A DNA stretch of 22,207 nucleotides from Christensenella sp. UBA3770 (GTDB lineage Bacteria; Bacillota; Clostridia; Christensenellales; CAG-1252): contig DFFS01000093.1 in the NCBI GenBank assembly GCA_002371075.1, positions 1 through 22,207 of the forward strand. Direction: 5' to 3'. Below, one piece after another: positions 17,054 to 22,207 of this stretch. Position 1 is the first letter of the stretch. The number at the start of each line of letters is the position of its first letter. The position numbers and the translations under genes are program-made. The notes beneath the pieces were generated by a model. The model was not told the DNA's origin and ran no database searches. It saw nothing but the letters and a program-made list of their open reading frames with translations.

Positions 17054-18268
17054 ATGTGTCTTAATAAGTGCAAACCTTACTGCAGGCTGTTCCAAAAGAT
17101 CATGTACGTCGGACTTGCCGTGATGAAGTGGCGTGAGCCGGAGCTCATCACCGGCGCGGGCTGCTTAAAAAGCGTTGCCGACAAGCTCCAAGAATTGGGG
17201 CTTAAGCATCCGCTTATCGTCACCGACGGTTTCCTTCACAGCATAAGGATCTATGCGCCCTTGACCGATGAGATGGATAAGCGCGGCATGCCGTACTCCA
17301 TTTACGGCGAAGCGGTGCCCAACCCCACGGTGCACAACATTGCGGACGCATATAAGATGTACACCGAGGACGGTTGCGACTGCTTGATCGCGGTGGGCGG
17401 CGGCTCCTCCATGGACTGCGCCAAGGGCTGCGGCGCACAGGTGGCTTGCCCCAACCGCACGCTTGCCCAAATGAAGGGTCTTTTGAAAGTCGGCAAGGAT
17501 ATCCCCACGCTGTTTGCCGTCCCCACAACGGCTGGCACGGGCAGCGAGGTTACGGTTACCGCGGTTATCACCAACCCCGAAAACCGCGACAAGTACCTGA
17601 TGAACGACTTGCACTTGATCCCGCACTATGCCGTTTTGGACCCCACGCTTACGTACAATCTGCCCAAGCCCGTCACCTCTACGACGGGTATGGATACGTT
17701 GACGCACGCGGTGGAGGCGTATATCGGCAGCGCAAACACCAAGCGCACCAAGGAGAACGCCTTGATCGCGGTCAAGCTTGTGTTTGAAAACCTGCTTACC
17801 GCCTACGAAGACGGGCACAACGAAACCGCTCGTTTGAACATGCAAAACGCTTCCTATCGCGCCGGTTTGGCGTTTACCCGCGCTTACGTGGGCACCGTGC
17901 ACGCTCTTGCGCACGCGCTGGGCGGCTTCTATGGCATTCCGCACGGCTTGGCAAACGCCGTGTTGCTCCCCGTGGTGCTCAAGGCTTACGGCAAAACCGC
18001 GTACAAGAAGCTTGCCGAACTTGCCGATCTTGTGGGCATCAAGGGCGAAACCGCCAAGGACAAGGCAAACGCGTTTATCGCCGCTATCGAGGATCTTAAC
18101 AGAAAGATGGAGATCCCGGAGAAGATCGGCGGCAAGTGGAAGATCCTTGACGAGGACCTCCCCGCGCTTGCAAAACACGCTTACGACGAAACCAACCCCT
18201 TGTACCCCGTGCCGAAGATCCTTTCGGAGAAGCAGCTGATCGAGCTGTATAAGCAGATACAGGAGTAA
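17054..18268 (+). CDS. Iron-containing alcohol dehydrogenase (class III)
   Basis: This 404-residue cytoplasmic enzyme should interconvert an alcohol and an aldehyde or ketone with NAD(P)(H). GGGSSMD (115-121) is the nucleotide-binding turn, and TTAGTGSE is the second family signature. The expected metal ligands are all present: Asp214 and His218 (GMDTLTHAVEAY), His283 and His297 (HALAHALGGFYGIPHG). The N-terminus MCLNKCKPYC is Cys-rich, followed by a WREPELITGAG segment seen in a clostridial subgroup of this family. ATG 17054 follows GAGGAG at 17038-17043. A TTG at 17036 in the same frame overlaps that ribosome site and was rejected. The gene has its own perfect promoter. No terminator is seen directly after it; transcription probably enters the hairpin element at 18313. 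The substrate cannot be told from sequence. Confidence 0.95.
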   Translation: MCLNKCKPYCRLFQKIMYVGLAVMKWREPELITGAGCLKSVADKLQELGLKHPLIVTDGFLHSIRIYAPLTDEMDKRGMPYSIYGEAVPNPTVHNIADAYKMYTEDGCDCLIAVGGGSSMDCAKGCGAQVACPNRTLAQMKGLLKVGKDIPTLFAVPTTAGTGSEVTVTAVITNPENRDKYLMNDLHLIPHYAVLDPTLTYNLPKPVTSTTGMDTLTHAVEAYIGSANTKRTKENALIAVKLVFENLLTAYEDGHNETARLNMQNASYRAGLAFTRAYVGTVHALAHALGGFYGIPHGLANAVLLPVVLKAYGKTAYKKLAELADLVGIKGETAKDKANAFIAAIEDLNRKMEIPEKIGGKWKILDEDLPALAKHAYDETNPLYPVPKILSEKQLIELYKQIQE

Positions 18269-18312
18269 GGAAGGGAGGCGTTGGTTTTGGAAAAAAACAA
18301 CGACAACGAAAA

Positions 18313-18394
18313 ATGATTTGACCTTCGGTCGTGAATTGGCGTATCCCGCCATGAATTGCGACCGAAGGTCGCATGAATTGCAAGCAATGCTTGC
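18313..18394 (+). repeat. Left hairpin array, four hairpins with ATGAATT linkers
   Basis: Four short hairpins are separated by a 7-nt linker. Linkers: ATGATTT (18313-18319, degenerate), GTGAATT (18331-18337), ATGAATT (18351-18357 and 18373-18379). Hairpins: GACC-TTC-GGTC (18320-18330), GGCG-TATCC-CGCC (18338-18350), GCGACC-GAA-GGTCGC (18358-18372), GCAAGC-AAT-GCTTGC (18380-18394). The stems differ in sequence but keep perfect pairing and mostly 3-nt loops, so structure is conserved and sequence is not. The linker is the exact reverse complement of the linker in the array at 18828-18911. Confidence 0.9.
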
Positions 18395-18441
18395 GGAACG
18401 ATAATTGATTTTGGCGCAATTTGCGATTTCGTCCCTTTTTT

Positions 18442-18801
18442 ATGAAAGACAATTCTTTGGTCACTTTATCAAAAAGCTTTTCGGTGGATATCATTAAGCT
18501 TTGCGAGGACCTTTTGCACAAAAACAAATCAATGGCAATCGTCAATCAATTGTTGCGAAGCGGGACAAGTATCGGCGCAAACGTGCATGAGGGCAATTAT
18601 GCCGCCAGCCGCGCAGACTTTATTAATAAATTTCAAATTGCTTTGAAAGAATGCTACGAAACAAGTTATTGGTTGGAAGTGTTCCGTGATGCCGCAATTA
18701 TCGGCGCCGCGGAGTTTGAAACGTTTTTTGCAAAATGCAGCAAGATCAGAAAACTTTTGATCGCGTCTATTACGACCGCAAAGGAAAAAGCCGATTCGTG
18801 A
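18442..18801 (+). CDS. Four-helix-bundle protein, S23/IVP (23S rRNA intervening sequence) family
   Basis: This 119-residue all-helical protein fits the S23/TIGR02436 family. Hallmarks are the helix-1 segment LSKSFSVDIIKLCEDL, the central LLRSGTSIGANVHEG motif, then the FINKFQIALKECYETSYWL helix and a C-terminal helix. Members occur in intervening sequences of 23S rRNA genes, and a related fold (Avd) assists reverse transcriptases in diversity-generating retroelements. Neither an rRNA gene nor a reverse transcriptase is present here. The start is ATG 18442; an in-frame TTG at 18421 is the alternative. No Shine-Dalgarno site precedes either start, which is unlike every neighbour. The stop codon lies inside a small hairpin (18791-18805). 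Family members are small basic oligomers that probably bind nucleic acid, so the flanking hairpins are plausible ligands; that is inference. Confidence 0.85.
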   Translation: MKDNSLVTLSKSFSVDIIKLCEDLLHKNKSMAIVNQLLRSGTSIGANVHEGNYAASRADFINKFQIALKECYETSYWLEVFRDAAIIGAAEFETFFAKCSKIRKLLIASITTAKEKADS

Positions 18802-18815
18802 TCGGTAATTTTTCT
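18791..18815 (+). terminator. Stop-codon hairpin with T-tract after the S23 gene
   Basis: CCGAT (18791-18795) and ATCGG (18801-18805) pair across TCGTG. The TGA stop (18799-18801) lies in the loop and stem. TAATTTTTCTTTT follows, so it could act as a short terminator. The 5-bp stem followed by TAATT also resembles a degenerate unit of the right array. Confidence 0.45.
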
Positions 18816-18827
18816 TTTATCCTTAAT

Positions 18828-18911
18828 GACGACCTTGTCGTCAATTCATGAAGCAACGCTTCAATTCATGAGACGGAGTCTCAATTCATGCGATCGCAGA
18901 TCGCAATTCAT
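18828..18911 (+). repeat. Right hairpin array, four hairpins with AATTCAT linkers
   Basis: Four perfect hairpins are each followed by an identical AATTCAT linker. They are GACGAC-CTT-GTCGTC (18828-18842), GAAGC-AAC-GCTTC (18850-18862), GAGAC-GGA-GTCTC (18870-18882) and GCGATC-GCA-GATCGC (18890-18904). Linkers are at 18843-18849, 18863-18869, 18883-18889 and 18905-18911. Every stem has a different sequence, all loops are 3 nt, and the period alternates 22/20/20/22. The array ends directly at the ribosome site of the next gene, so it forms that gene's 5' leader if transcription comes from upstream. Confidence 0.93.
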
Positions 18912-18924
18912 CAGAGGTGAAACC

Positions 18925-19383
18925 ATGTCCCACAAAGACCTTGCAATCAACTATTTCAAAACAGGCTTTAACTGCGCGCAATCCGTTGTGATGGCGTTTG
19001 GCGATCTGACCGGACTTGATGAAAAAGCAAGCGCAAAGCTTGCCTCCTCGTTTGGGGGAGGGCTGGGGCGGCTGCGCGAAGTGTGCGGCGCGGTCAGCGG
19101 CATGGCAATCGTCCTTGGCATTCTTTACGGCTACGACGATCCCAAGGTGCCCGGCGCCGTCTCGGCGCATTACGCCCTCGTGCAGGAAGCAGCAGGGGAG
19201 TTCCGTGTGGAAAACGGCTCCATCGTTTGTCGTGAGCTTCTTGGCGGCGCTCCCTCCACCGCAACCGCGCCCGAGCCACGGACGGCGGAGTATTACAAAA
19301 AGCGCCCCTGCGCGGAGCTTGTGGGCTCTGCGGCGGAAATTTTGGATAGAATCATCACAAAAAAGCAAGCGTTAAAGGACTAA
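18925..19383 (+). CDS. C_GCAxxG_C_C family protein, probable redox/metal protein
   Basis: This 152-residue protein matches the C_GCAxxG_C_C family (TIGR01909-like). The conserved cysteines are Cys17 (FNCAQSV), Cys54 (REVCGAVSG), Cys102 (IVCRELLG) and Cys129 (RPCAEL), with the Gly-rich SSFGGGLGRL segment before Cys54. Members are small cytoplasmic proteins of anaerobes, thought to bind a cofactor or take part in redox chemistry; no reaction is established. ATG 18925 follows AGAGGTG. The frame can be extended upstream to 18826, but that extension only reads through the hairpin array. The gene converges on an HTH gene across a bidirectional terminator. No promoter of its own is visible, so it may be read from upstream through the arrays. 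Confidence 0.88.
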   Translation: MSHKDLAINYFKTGFNCAQSVVMAFGDLTGLDEKASAKLASSFGGGLGRLREVCGAVSGMAIVLGILYGYDDPKVPGAVSAHYALVQEAAGEFRVENGSIVCRELLGGAPSTATAPEPRTAEYYKKRPCAELVGSAAEILDRIITKKQALKD

Positions 19384-19391
19384 AAAAGAAA

Positions 19392-19429
19392 AAGGCACGA
19401 TTTGGGACAATTGTGCCTTGTACTTTTTT
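19392..19429. terminator. Bidirectional terminator between convergent genes
   Basis: An 11-bp stem (one wobble) pairs 19392-19402 with 19409-19419 across TGGGAC. A T-tract follows on the + strand (19424-19429), and an A-rich run precedes it (19382-19393), giving a T-tract on the - strand. It can end both the C_GCAxxG gene and the convergent HTH gene. Confidence 0.85.
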
Positions 19430-19460
19430 CTTATGGAAAGACGGGGGTTGAAAGGATTTT

Positions 19461-19826
19461 TCAATCTCTTTTTGTGTTCTTGGAAAGGGTCTTAACCAGT
19501 TGATCGACCAAAACCGCGTCGTGCTCGCTGAGGGAGTAATAGGTTTTCTCCCCGCCTTTGTTGACTACGATGACGGTATTGGGGGCGATGTCCAACTTGG
19601 GCTTGGGAATATAGTCGATATCCGCCAAAAGCTTTTCGAGGCTGTAACCGGTTGCGTCGCAGATCTTCTTTAAGGTGTCAAGTTGGATCTTGCGGTTAAA
19701 GCCTGTTTCCTTGCTTTTCAAGAGCTCGTAGATGTACTGACGTGAGTAGCCTACCTTTCTTGAAAAAGCGGAGATCGAAAGACCACTTTCGACTAAAATT
19801 TGTTCAATAGCTTCACCAAGTTTCAT
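19461..19826 (-). CDS. Small XRE/Cro-CI-type HTH regulator
   Basis: This 121-residue protein has an N-terminal helix-turn-helix of the Cro/CI type: helices around residues 17-38 (SISAFSRKVGYSRQYIYELL) and DTLKKICDATGYSLEKLL at about 49-66. A tail of about 50 residues follows (TVIVVNKGGEKTYYSL), probably beta-rich, which may dimerise or sense a ligand. ATG 19826 has an AAGGTGAG site. Its promoter faces away from hpt across 269 bp, so it could control itself or the hpt operon; no operator was proven. Confidence 0.88.
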   Translation of the reverse strand: MKLGEAIEQILVESGLSISAFSRKVGYSRQYIYELLKSKETGFNRKIQLDTLKKICDATGYSLEKLLADIDYIPKPKLDIAPNTVIVVNKGGEKTYYSLSEHDAVLVDQLVKTLSKNTKRD

Positions 19827-19847
19827 TTTTTCTCACCTTCGTGCTAT

Positions 19848-19856
19848 ATTATACCA
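19848..19856 (-). promoter_or_regulatory. Extended -10 promoter of the HTH gene
   Basis: On the - strand the sequence reads TGGTATAAT, a TGn-extended -10 with a perfect TATAAT (19848-19853). No good -35 is present, which fits an extended -10 promoter. The leader would be only about 15 nt. Confidence 0.65.
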
Positions 19857-20037
19857 CACCCAAACGAATAATGCACCCCAAAATGGTTTATATTCAGTTA
19901 TCTTTCAATTACATTTTCATTAAAAAATCCCTATATTCTGATGATATTATGCTTTTTCCATCACAGATCGAGAGGCGAGCGCTATGCGAAAAAATGCATA
20001 AATTCGTGCGGGCACGCGGGCAAGTGACTTTATTCGA

Positions 20038-20066
20038 TTGACTTTTTTACGCTATGGGAATATCAT
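20038..20066 (+). promoter_or_regulatory. Probable promoter of the hpt operon
   Basis: TTGACT (20038-20043), a 17-bp spacer and TATCAT (20061-20066) stand 29 bp before the hpt start. Upstream in the divergent spacer is a short palindrome CGTGC-GG-GCACG (20005-20016), a possible operator. The rest of 19857-20037 is AT-rich with no supported gene. Confidence 0.6.
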
Positions 20067-20095
20067 TATAGTATCATTTTACGGAGGCTGCAAAC

Positions 20096-20626
20096 TTGGA
20101 AAGGATAAAGAAGATTTTGATCTCCGAAGCGGACGTAAAACAGCGCGTCAAACAGCTTGCGGAGCAAATTTCAAAGGATTACAAAGGCAAAACCGTCACG
20201 TTGATCTGCATCTTAAGCGGCGCGTCCGTCTTCTTTGCGGATCTGGTGCGTGAGTTGGACCTTGACGTACGTTTTGAGTTTATGTCCGTTTCCAGTTACG
20301 GCGCGGGCACGGTCAGCAGCGGCGAGGTCAAGATCTTAAAGGACGTCAACCACCCCATCGCCGGCAAGGACGTGATCATCGTGGAGGACATCATCGACAG
20401 CGGTTGCACCCTCTCTTACCTTAAGAGGGTTTTGGAGCAGCGCGATCCCGCCTCCATCAGGGTGTGCACCATTTTGGACAAGCCCAGCCGCCGCAAGGTG
20501 GATTTCAAAGGGGAATACGTTGGTTTTGAGATCCCCGACGAGTTTGTGATCGGCTACGGCTTGGATTTCGACGGCAAATACCGCAACTTAAAAGACGTTT
20601 GCGTTTTGGAATTGACGGAGGACTGA
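20096..20626 (+). CDS. hpt: Hypoxanthine phosphoribosyltransferase
   Basis: This 176-residue cytoplasmic enzyme of purine salvage converts hypoxanthine (and usually guanine) plus PRPP to IMP or GMP. The PRPP-binding motif VEDIIDSGCT spans 96-105 (acidic pair Glu97-Asp98). LSGASVFFADL is the PPi-binding loop region, and the flexible-loop segment SVSSYGAGTVSSG and the C-terminal VGYGLDFDGKYRNL-type block are typical of bacterial Hpt. Length is normal. The start is TTG 20096, with GGAGG at 20083-20087; no ATG fits. The adenine-type transferase follows 2 bp after its stop, forming a salvage operon. Confidence 0.95.
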   Translation: MERIKKILISEADVKQRVKQLAEQISKDYKGKTVTLICILSGASVFFADLVRELDLDVRFEFMSVSSYGAGTVSSGEVKILKDVNHPIAGKDVIIVEDIIDSGCTLSYLKRVLEQRDPASIRVCTILDKPSRRKVDFKGEYVGFEIPDEFVIGYGLDFDGKYRNLKDVCVLELTED

Positions 20627-20628
20627 TT

Positions 20629-21168
20629 ATGGAAAAGTTTTACACCATCGACATCGCCGGCATCAAAAGGGATCTTCCCATCTGCAAAGCGGGCGACAAC
20701 CTGTACATCGGCGCGTTTGTGATGTTTTCCGACGTGGAGCTTACGGTGAAAGCCGCCACCGCACTTTTGGAAAAATCGCCTGATTTCGACGTGATATTGA
20801 CGGCGGAGTCCAAGGGCATCCCCCTCGCTTACGAAATGGCGCGTCAAAGCGGCAAGACCTACCTTGTTGCAAGAAAGGGCGCCAAACTGTATATGCAAAC
20901 CCCCGTTAAGGTGTACGTCAAGTCCATCACGACGGCAAAGATGCAGGAGCTTTATCTTGATAAGTCGGAGCTGGACAGCTTAAAGGGCAAAAAGGTGCTG
21001 ATCGTGGACGACGTCGTTTCCACCGGTGAGTCGCTTTACGCTTTGGAGCAGCTCCTCTCCCACGCGGAGGGCGAGGTGGTCGGCAAGGCGTTTGTTCTTG
21101 CGGAGGGCGACGCGGCAAAGAGATCGGACGTCATCTATCTCCAACACCTCCCCTTATTCTTCGAGTAA
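20629..21168 (+). CDS. Adenine-type (purine) phosphoribosyltransferase
   Basis: This 179-residue type I phosphoribosyltransferase has the PRPP motif VLIVDDVVSTGES with Asp127-Asp128 and Thr132-Gly133. The ESKGIPLAYEMA segment, followed by YLVARKG, resembles adenine phosphoribosyltransferase and related archaeal-type purine enzymes. It should make AMP (or another purine nucleotide) from base and PRPP. ATG 20629 lies 2 bp after the hpt stop, with GGAGGA in the hpt tail as ribosome site. An upstream frame extension to 20599 was rejected because it lies in hpt. Exact base specificity is uncertain. Confidence 0.82.
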   Translation: MEKFYTIDIAGIKRDLPICKAGDNLYIGAFVMFSDVELTVKAATALLEKSPDFDVILTAESKGIPLAYEMARQSGKTYLVARKGAKLYMQTPVKVYVKSITTAKMQELYLDKSELDSLKGKKVLIVDDVVSTGESLYALEQLLSHAEGEVVGKAFVLAEGDAAKRSDVIYLQHLPLFFE

Positions 21169-21220
21169 GCGCTCGTCTCCATCCCATTCGCCTCACTTGA
21201 ATTTTAATTTTTTAAAAAGG

Positions 21221-21250
21221 ATGCAGTTGCAAAAAGCAGCTGCATTTTTA
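21221..21250 (+). terminator. Terminator of the purine salvage operon
   Basis: A 10-bp stem (one wobble) pairs ATGCAGTTGC (21221-21230) with GCAGCTGCAT (21236-21245) across AAAAA, followed by TTTTTAT. Confidence 0.88.
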
Positions 21251-21275
21251 TATGGAGGAAAAAACACAACCACCG

Positions 21276-21322
21276 GCGAACGCGGAGAGTAATGTGTAAA
21301 CAAGACACAGCGAACGCGGAGA
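21276..21322. repeat. Direct 13-bp repeat between convergent operons
   Basis: GCGAACGCGGAGA occurs at 21276-21288 and again at 21310-21322, and GAACGCGG follows once more at 21321-21328. The copies are 34 bp apart in the spacer between the apt-type and glnN genes. No function is evident. Confidence 0.5.
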
Positions 21323-21339
21323 ACGCGGTAGAGACGAGG

Positions 21340-21393
21340 AATAACAAAAGGACGGTGAATGAGCGTACTCTTTGTACGTGATTTCACCGTCCT
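21340..21393 (-). terminator. Terminator of glnN
   Basis: An 11-bp stem pairs 21349-21359 with 21383-21393 (AGGACGGTGAA and its complement). On the - strand it runs into CCTTTTGTTATT. The apical part carries a second stem CGTAC-TCTTT-GTACG (21364-21378), nearly the same as the apical stem of the terminator at 7125. Confidence 0.85.
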
Positions 21394-21434
21394 GAAGTTA
21401 GTGACAAAGTATATGCCGCTTTATACGCGTTCGC

Positions 21435-22207
21435 TTATACGGAGTAGAGGAGGTCGTTGTAAGTGGGGAACCGCCAGTAGGCGGCGTCAACGATCCCTTC
21501 CAGGCTATCCACCACTTCGCGCAGGGCGTCCATGGCGGGCAAAACTTCCTCTTTGCAATAGACTGCTTGCGGCAGGGAGGTGCGTTTTTTATCTTCCGCA
21601 ACCTTTTCCTGCAAGGTGGCAAGGGCTTGCATCGCGTGCTGCGTAAGGGTAGAGAGACGCTCCAACGTGGCTTTTTCGGTGGGGGTGCTCTCCGCTCCCA
21701 GGATGTTTGTCTTTTTGAGGATCAAGTCGCAAAGCTCGTTTTGATAGGCTTCTGCGGAGGGGATCACGTTGCGCTTTACCATATCCGCAAGCGTCAAAGC
21801 CTCGATGTTGACGGACGTGGAGTAGCTTTCAAGCAGGATCTGATAGCGCGAGAAGATCTCCGCCTCGGTAAAGACGCCGTATTTCTCAAACAGACGGCGG
21901 TTTTCCTCCTTGACAAAGCAGGGGAGGGCGTCGGCGGTGGTTTTGAGGTTCAACAGCCCGCGGCTTTCCGCCTCGATCTCCCAACTCTTGCTGTAACCGT
22001 CTCCGTTGAAGATGATGCGCTTGTGCTTGACGATGGTCTCGCGGATCAACTTGTTGAGGTCGGCGTTGAAGTCCTTGGAGTTTTCAAGTTTGGTTGCAAA
22101 TTCATCCAGAGCCTCCGCGACGATCGTGTTCAAAACGATGTTGGGACCGGAAACGGAAAGGCTGCTGCCCGGCATACGAAACTCAAACTTGTTGCCGGTA
22201 AAGGCAA
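21435..22207 (-). CDS. glnN: Glutamine synthetase type III, C-terminal part (partial)
   Basis: This is the last 257 or so residues of an enzyme that is normally about 700 residues long. The gene runs off the right edge of the window. The visible N-terminal part reads FTGNKFEFRMPGSS, then SGPNIVLNTIVAEALD, a stretch diagnostic of the GlnN (GSIII) family. It is followed by the helical C-terminal extension found only in type III enzymes (KRIIFNGDGYS, QLLE- and TLQEKVAEDKK-like helices). The enzyme makes glutamine from glutamate, ammonia and ATP in the cytoplasm. It converges on the purine operon and ends at its own terminator. The ATG at 22175 is internal, not the start. Confidence 0.95.
   Translation of the reverse strand, partial: AFTGNKFEFRMPGSSLSVSGPNIVLNTIVAEALDEFATKLENSKDFNADLNKLIRETIVKHKRIIFNGDGYSKSWEIEAESRGLLNLKTTADALPCFVKEENRRLFEKYGVFTEAEIFSRYQILLESYSTSVNIEALTLADMVKRNVIPSAEAYQNELCDLILKKTNILGAESTPTEKATLERLSTLTQHAMQALATLQEKVAEDKKRTSLPQAVYCKEEVLPAMDALREVVDSLEGIVDAAYWRFPTYNDLLYSV

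Larger units (their letters stand above)
18313..18911. mobile_element. Putative hairpin-flanked S23 element
   Basis: A four-helix-bundle gene of the S23/IVP family lies between two four-hairpin arrays whose linkers are inverted relative to each other (ATGAATT left, AATTCAT right). The whole unit is about 600 bp and sits between two unrelated metabolic genes. S23 genes are known from intervening sequences inside 23S rRNA genes, where the insert ends pair into a stem. Here the same type of gene has structured inverted ends outside rRNA. Mobility is inferred: there is no transposase and no clear target-site duplication. Confidence 0.45.

Noticed and set aside
17165..18352. 395-residue antisense reading frame
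   Set aside because: It lies opposite the clear iron alcohol dehydrogenase gene; low stop density on the other strand explains it and no protein family is recognisable.
18313..18911. CRISPR array
   Set aside because: The constant part is only 7 nt and the variable parts are self-complementary hairpins of 11-15 nt, not spacers; no cas gene is present.
18313..18911. 23S rRNA gene with intervening sequence, or a diversity-generating retroelement
   Set aside because: No 23S rRNA sequence flanks the S23 gene, and there is no reverse transcriptase or template/variable repeat pair in the window.
18826..18924. N-terminal extension of the C_GCAxxG_C_C protein
   Set aside because: It only translates the hairpin array; ATG 18925 has a proper ribosome site and matches the family N-terminus.
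19841..20041. 66-residue reading frame in the hpt/HTH spacer
   Set aside because: It overlaps the HTH gene promoter, has no ribosome site and an implausible composition.
20599..20628. Earlier start of the adenine-type transferase inside hpt
   Set aside because: ATG 20629 has GGAGGA at the right distance and begins the conserved region; the extension overlaps the hpt C-terminus.

Overview
The window is about 22 kb of chromosome from what looks like a low-to-mid GC Bacillota of the class Clostridia, probably an uncultured gut lineage. The signs are strong GGAGG-type ribosome sites, consensus TTGACA/TATAAT promoters, U-tract hairpin terminators, a type III glutamine synthetase, an ER/SipW-type signal peptidase, InlB-type (Listeria-Bacteroides) repeats in a lipoprotein, and a class III iron alcohol dehydrogenase with a Cys-rich N-terminus. 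The lineage call is inference from gene content, not a phylogeny. No rRNA, tRNA, CRISPR array or transposase was found.

Layout, left to right. (1) 1-3494, + strand: the tail of an unknown gene, a large coiled-coil protein with a possible DUF2357-like N-terminus, and a SipW-type signal peptidase, ending at a terminator. (2) 3616-7080: a single-chain MacB/FtsX-type ABC transporter with an ectodomain of about 650 residues, followed by its own terminator. (3) 7274-16967: a promoter, five same-strand genes and a strong terminator. The genes are a small membrane protein, a YwaF-like membrane domain fused to an ABC ATPase, an ABC-2 permease that overlaps the fusion by 8 bp, a small anchored extracytoplasmic protein, and a 1504-residue lipoprotein with ten alternating InlB-type repeats. 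I read this as one export or envelope system that I do not recognise as described. (4) 16992-18268: a near-perfect sigma-A promoter driving an iron alcohol dehydrogenase. (5) 18313-18911: a compact element made of an S23-type four-helix-bundle gene flanked by two arrays of four small hairpins each. The 7-nt linkers read ATGAATT on the left and AATTCAT on the right, so the arrays are in inverted orientation. This is the most unusual structure in the window. (6) 18925-19383: a C_GCAxxG_C_C redox-type protein whose ribosome site directly abuts the right hairpin array. It converges with a small HTH regulator on the - strand across a bidirectional terminator. (7) 20038-21250: promoter, hpt, an adenine-type phosphoribosyltransferase 2 bp downstream, and a terminator (purine salvage). 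(8) 21340-22207, - strand: the C-terminal part of glnN, running off the window, with its terminator.

No gene-free stretch exceeds 300 bp. The longest are 19827-20095 (divergent promoters of the HTH gene and hpt), 21169-21434 (two terminators and a short GC-rich direct repeat), and 7081-7327 (terminator plus promoter). Long antisense reading frames opposite real genes were treated as shadows.
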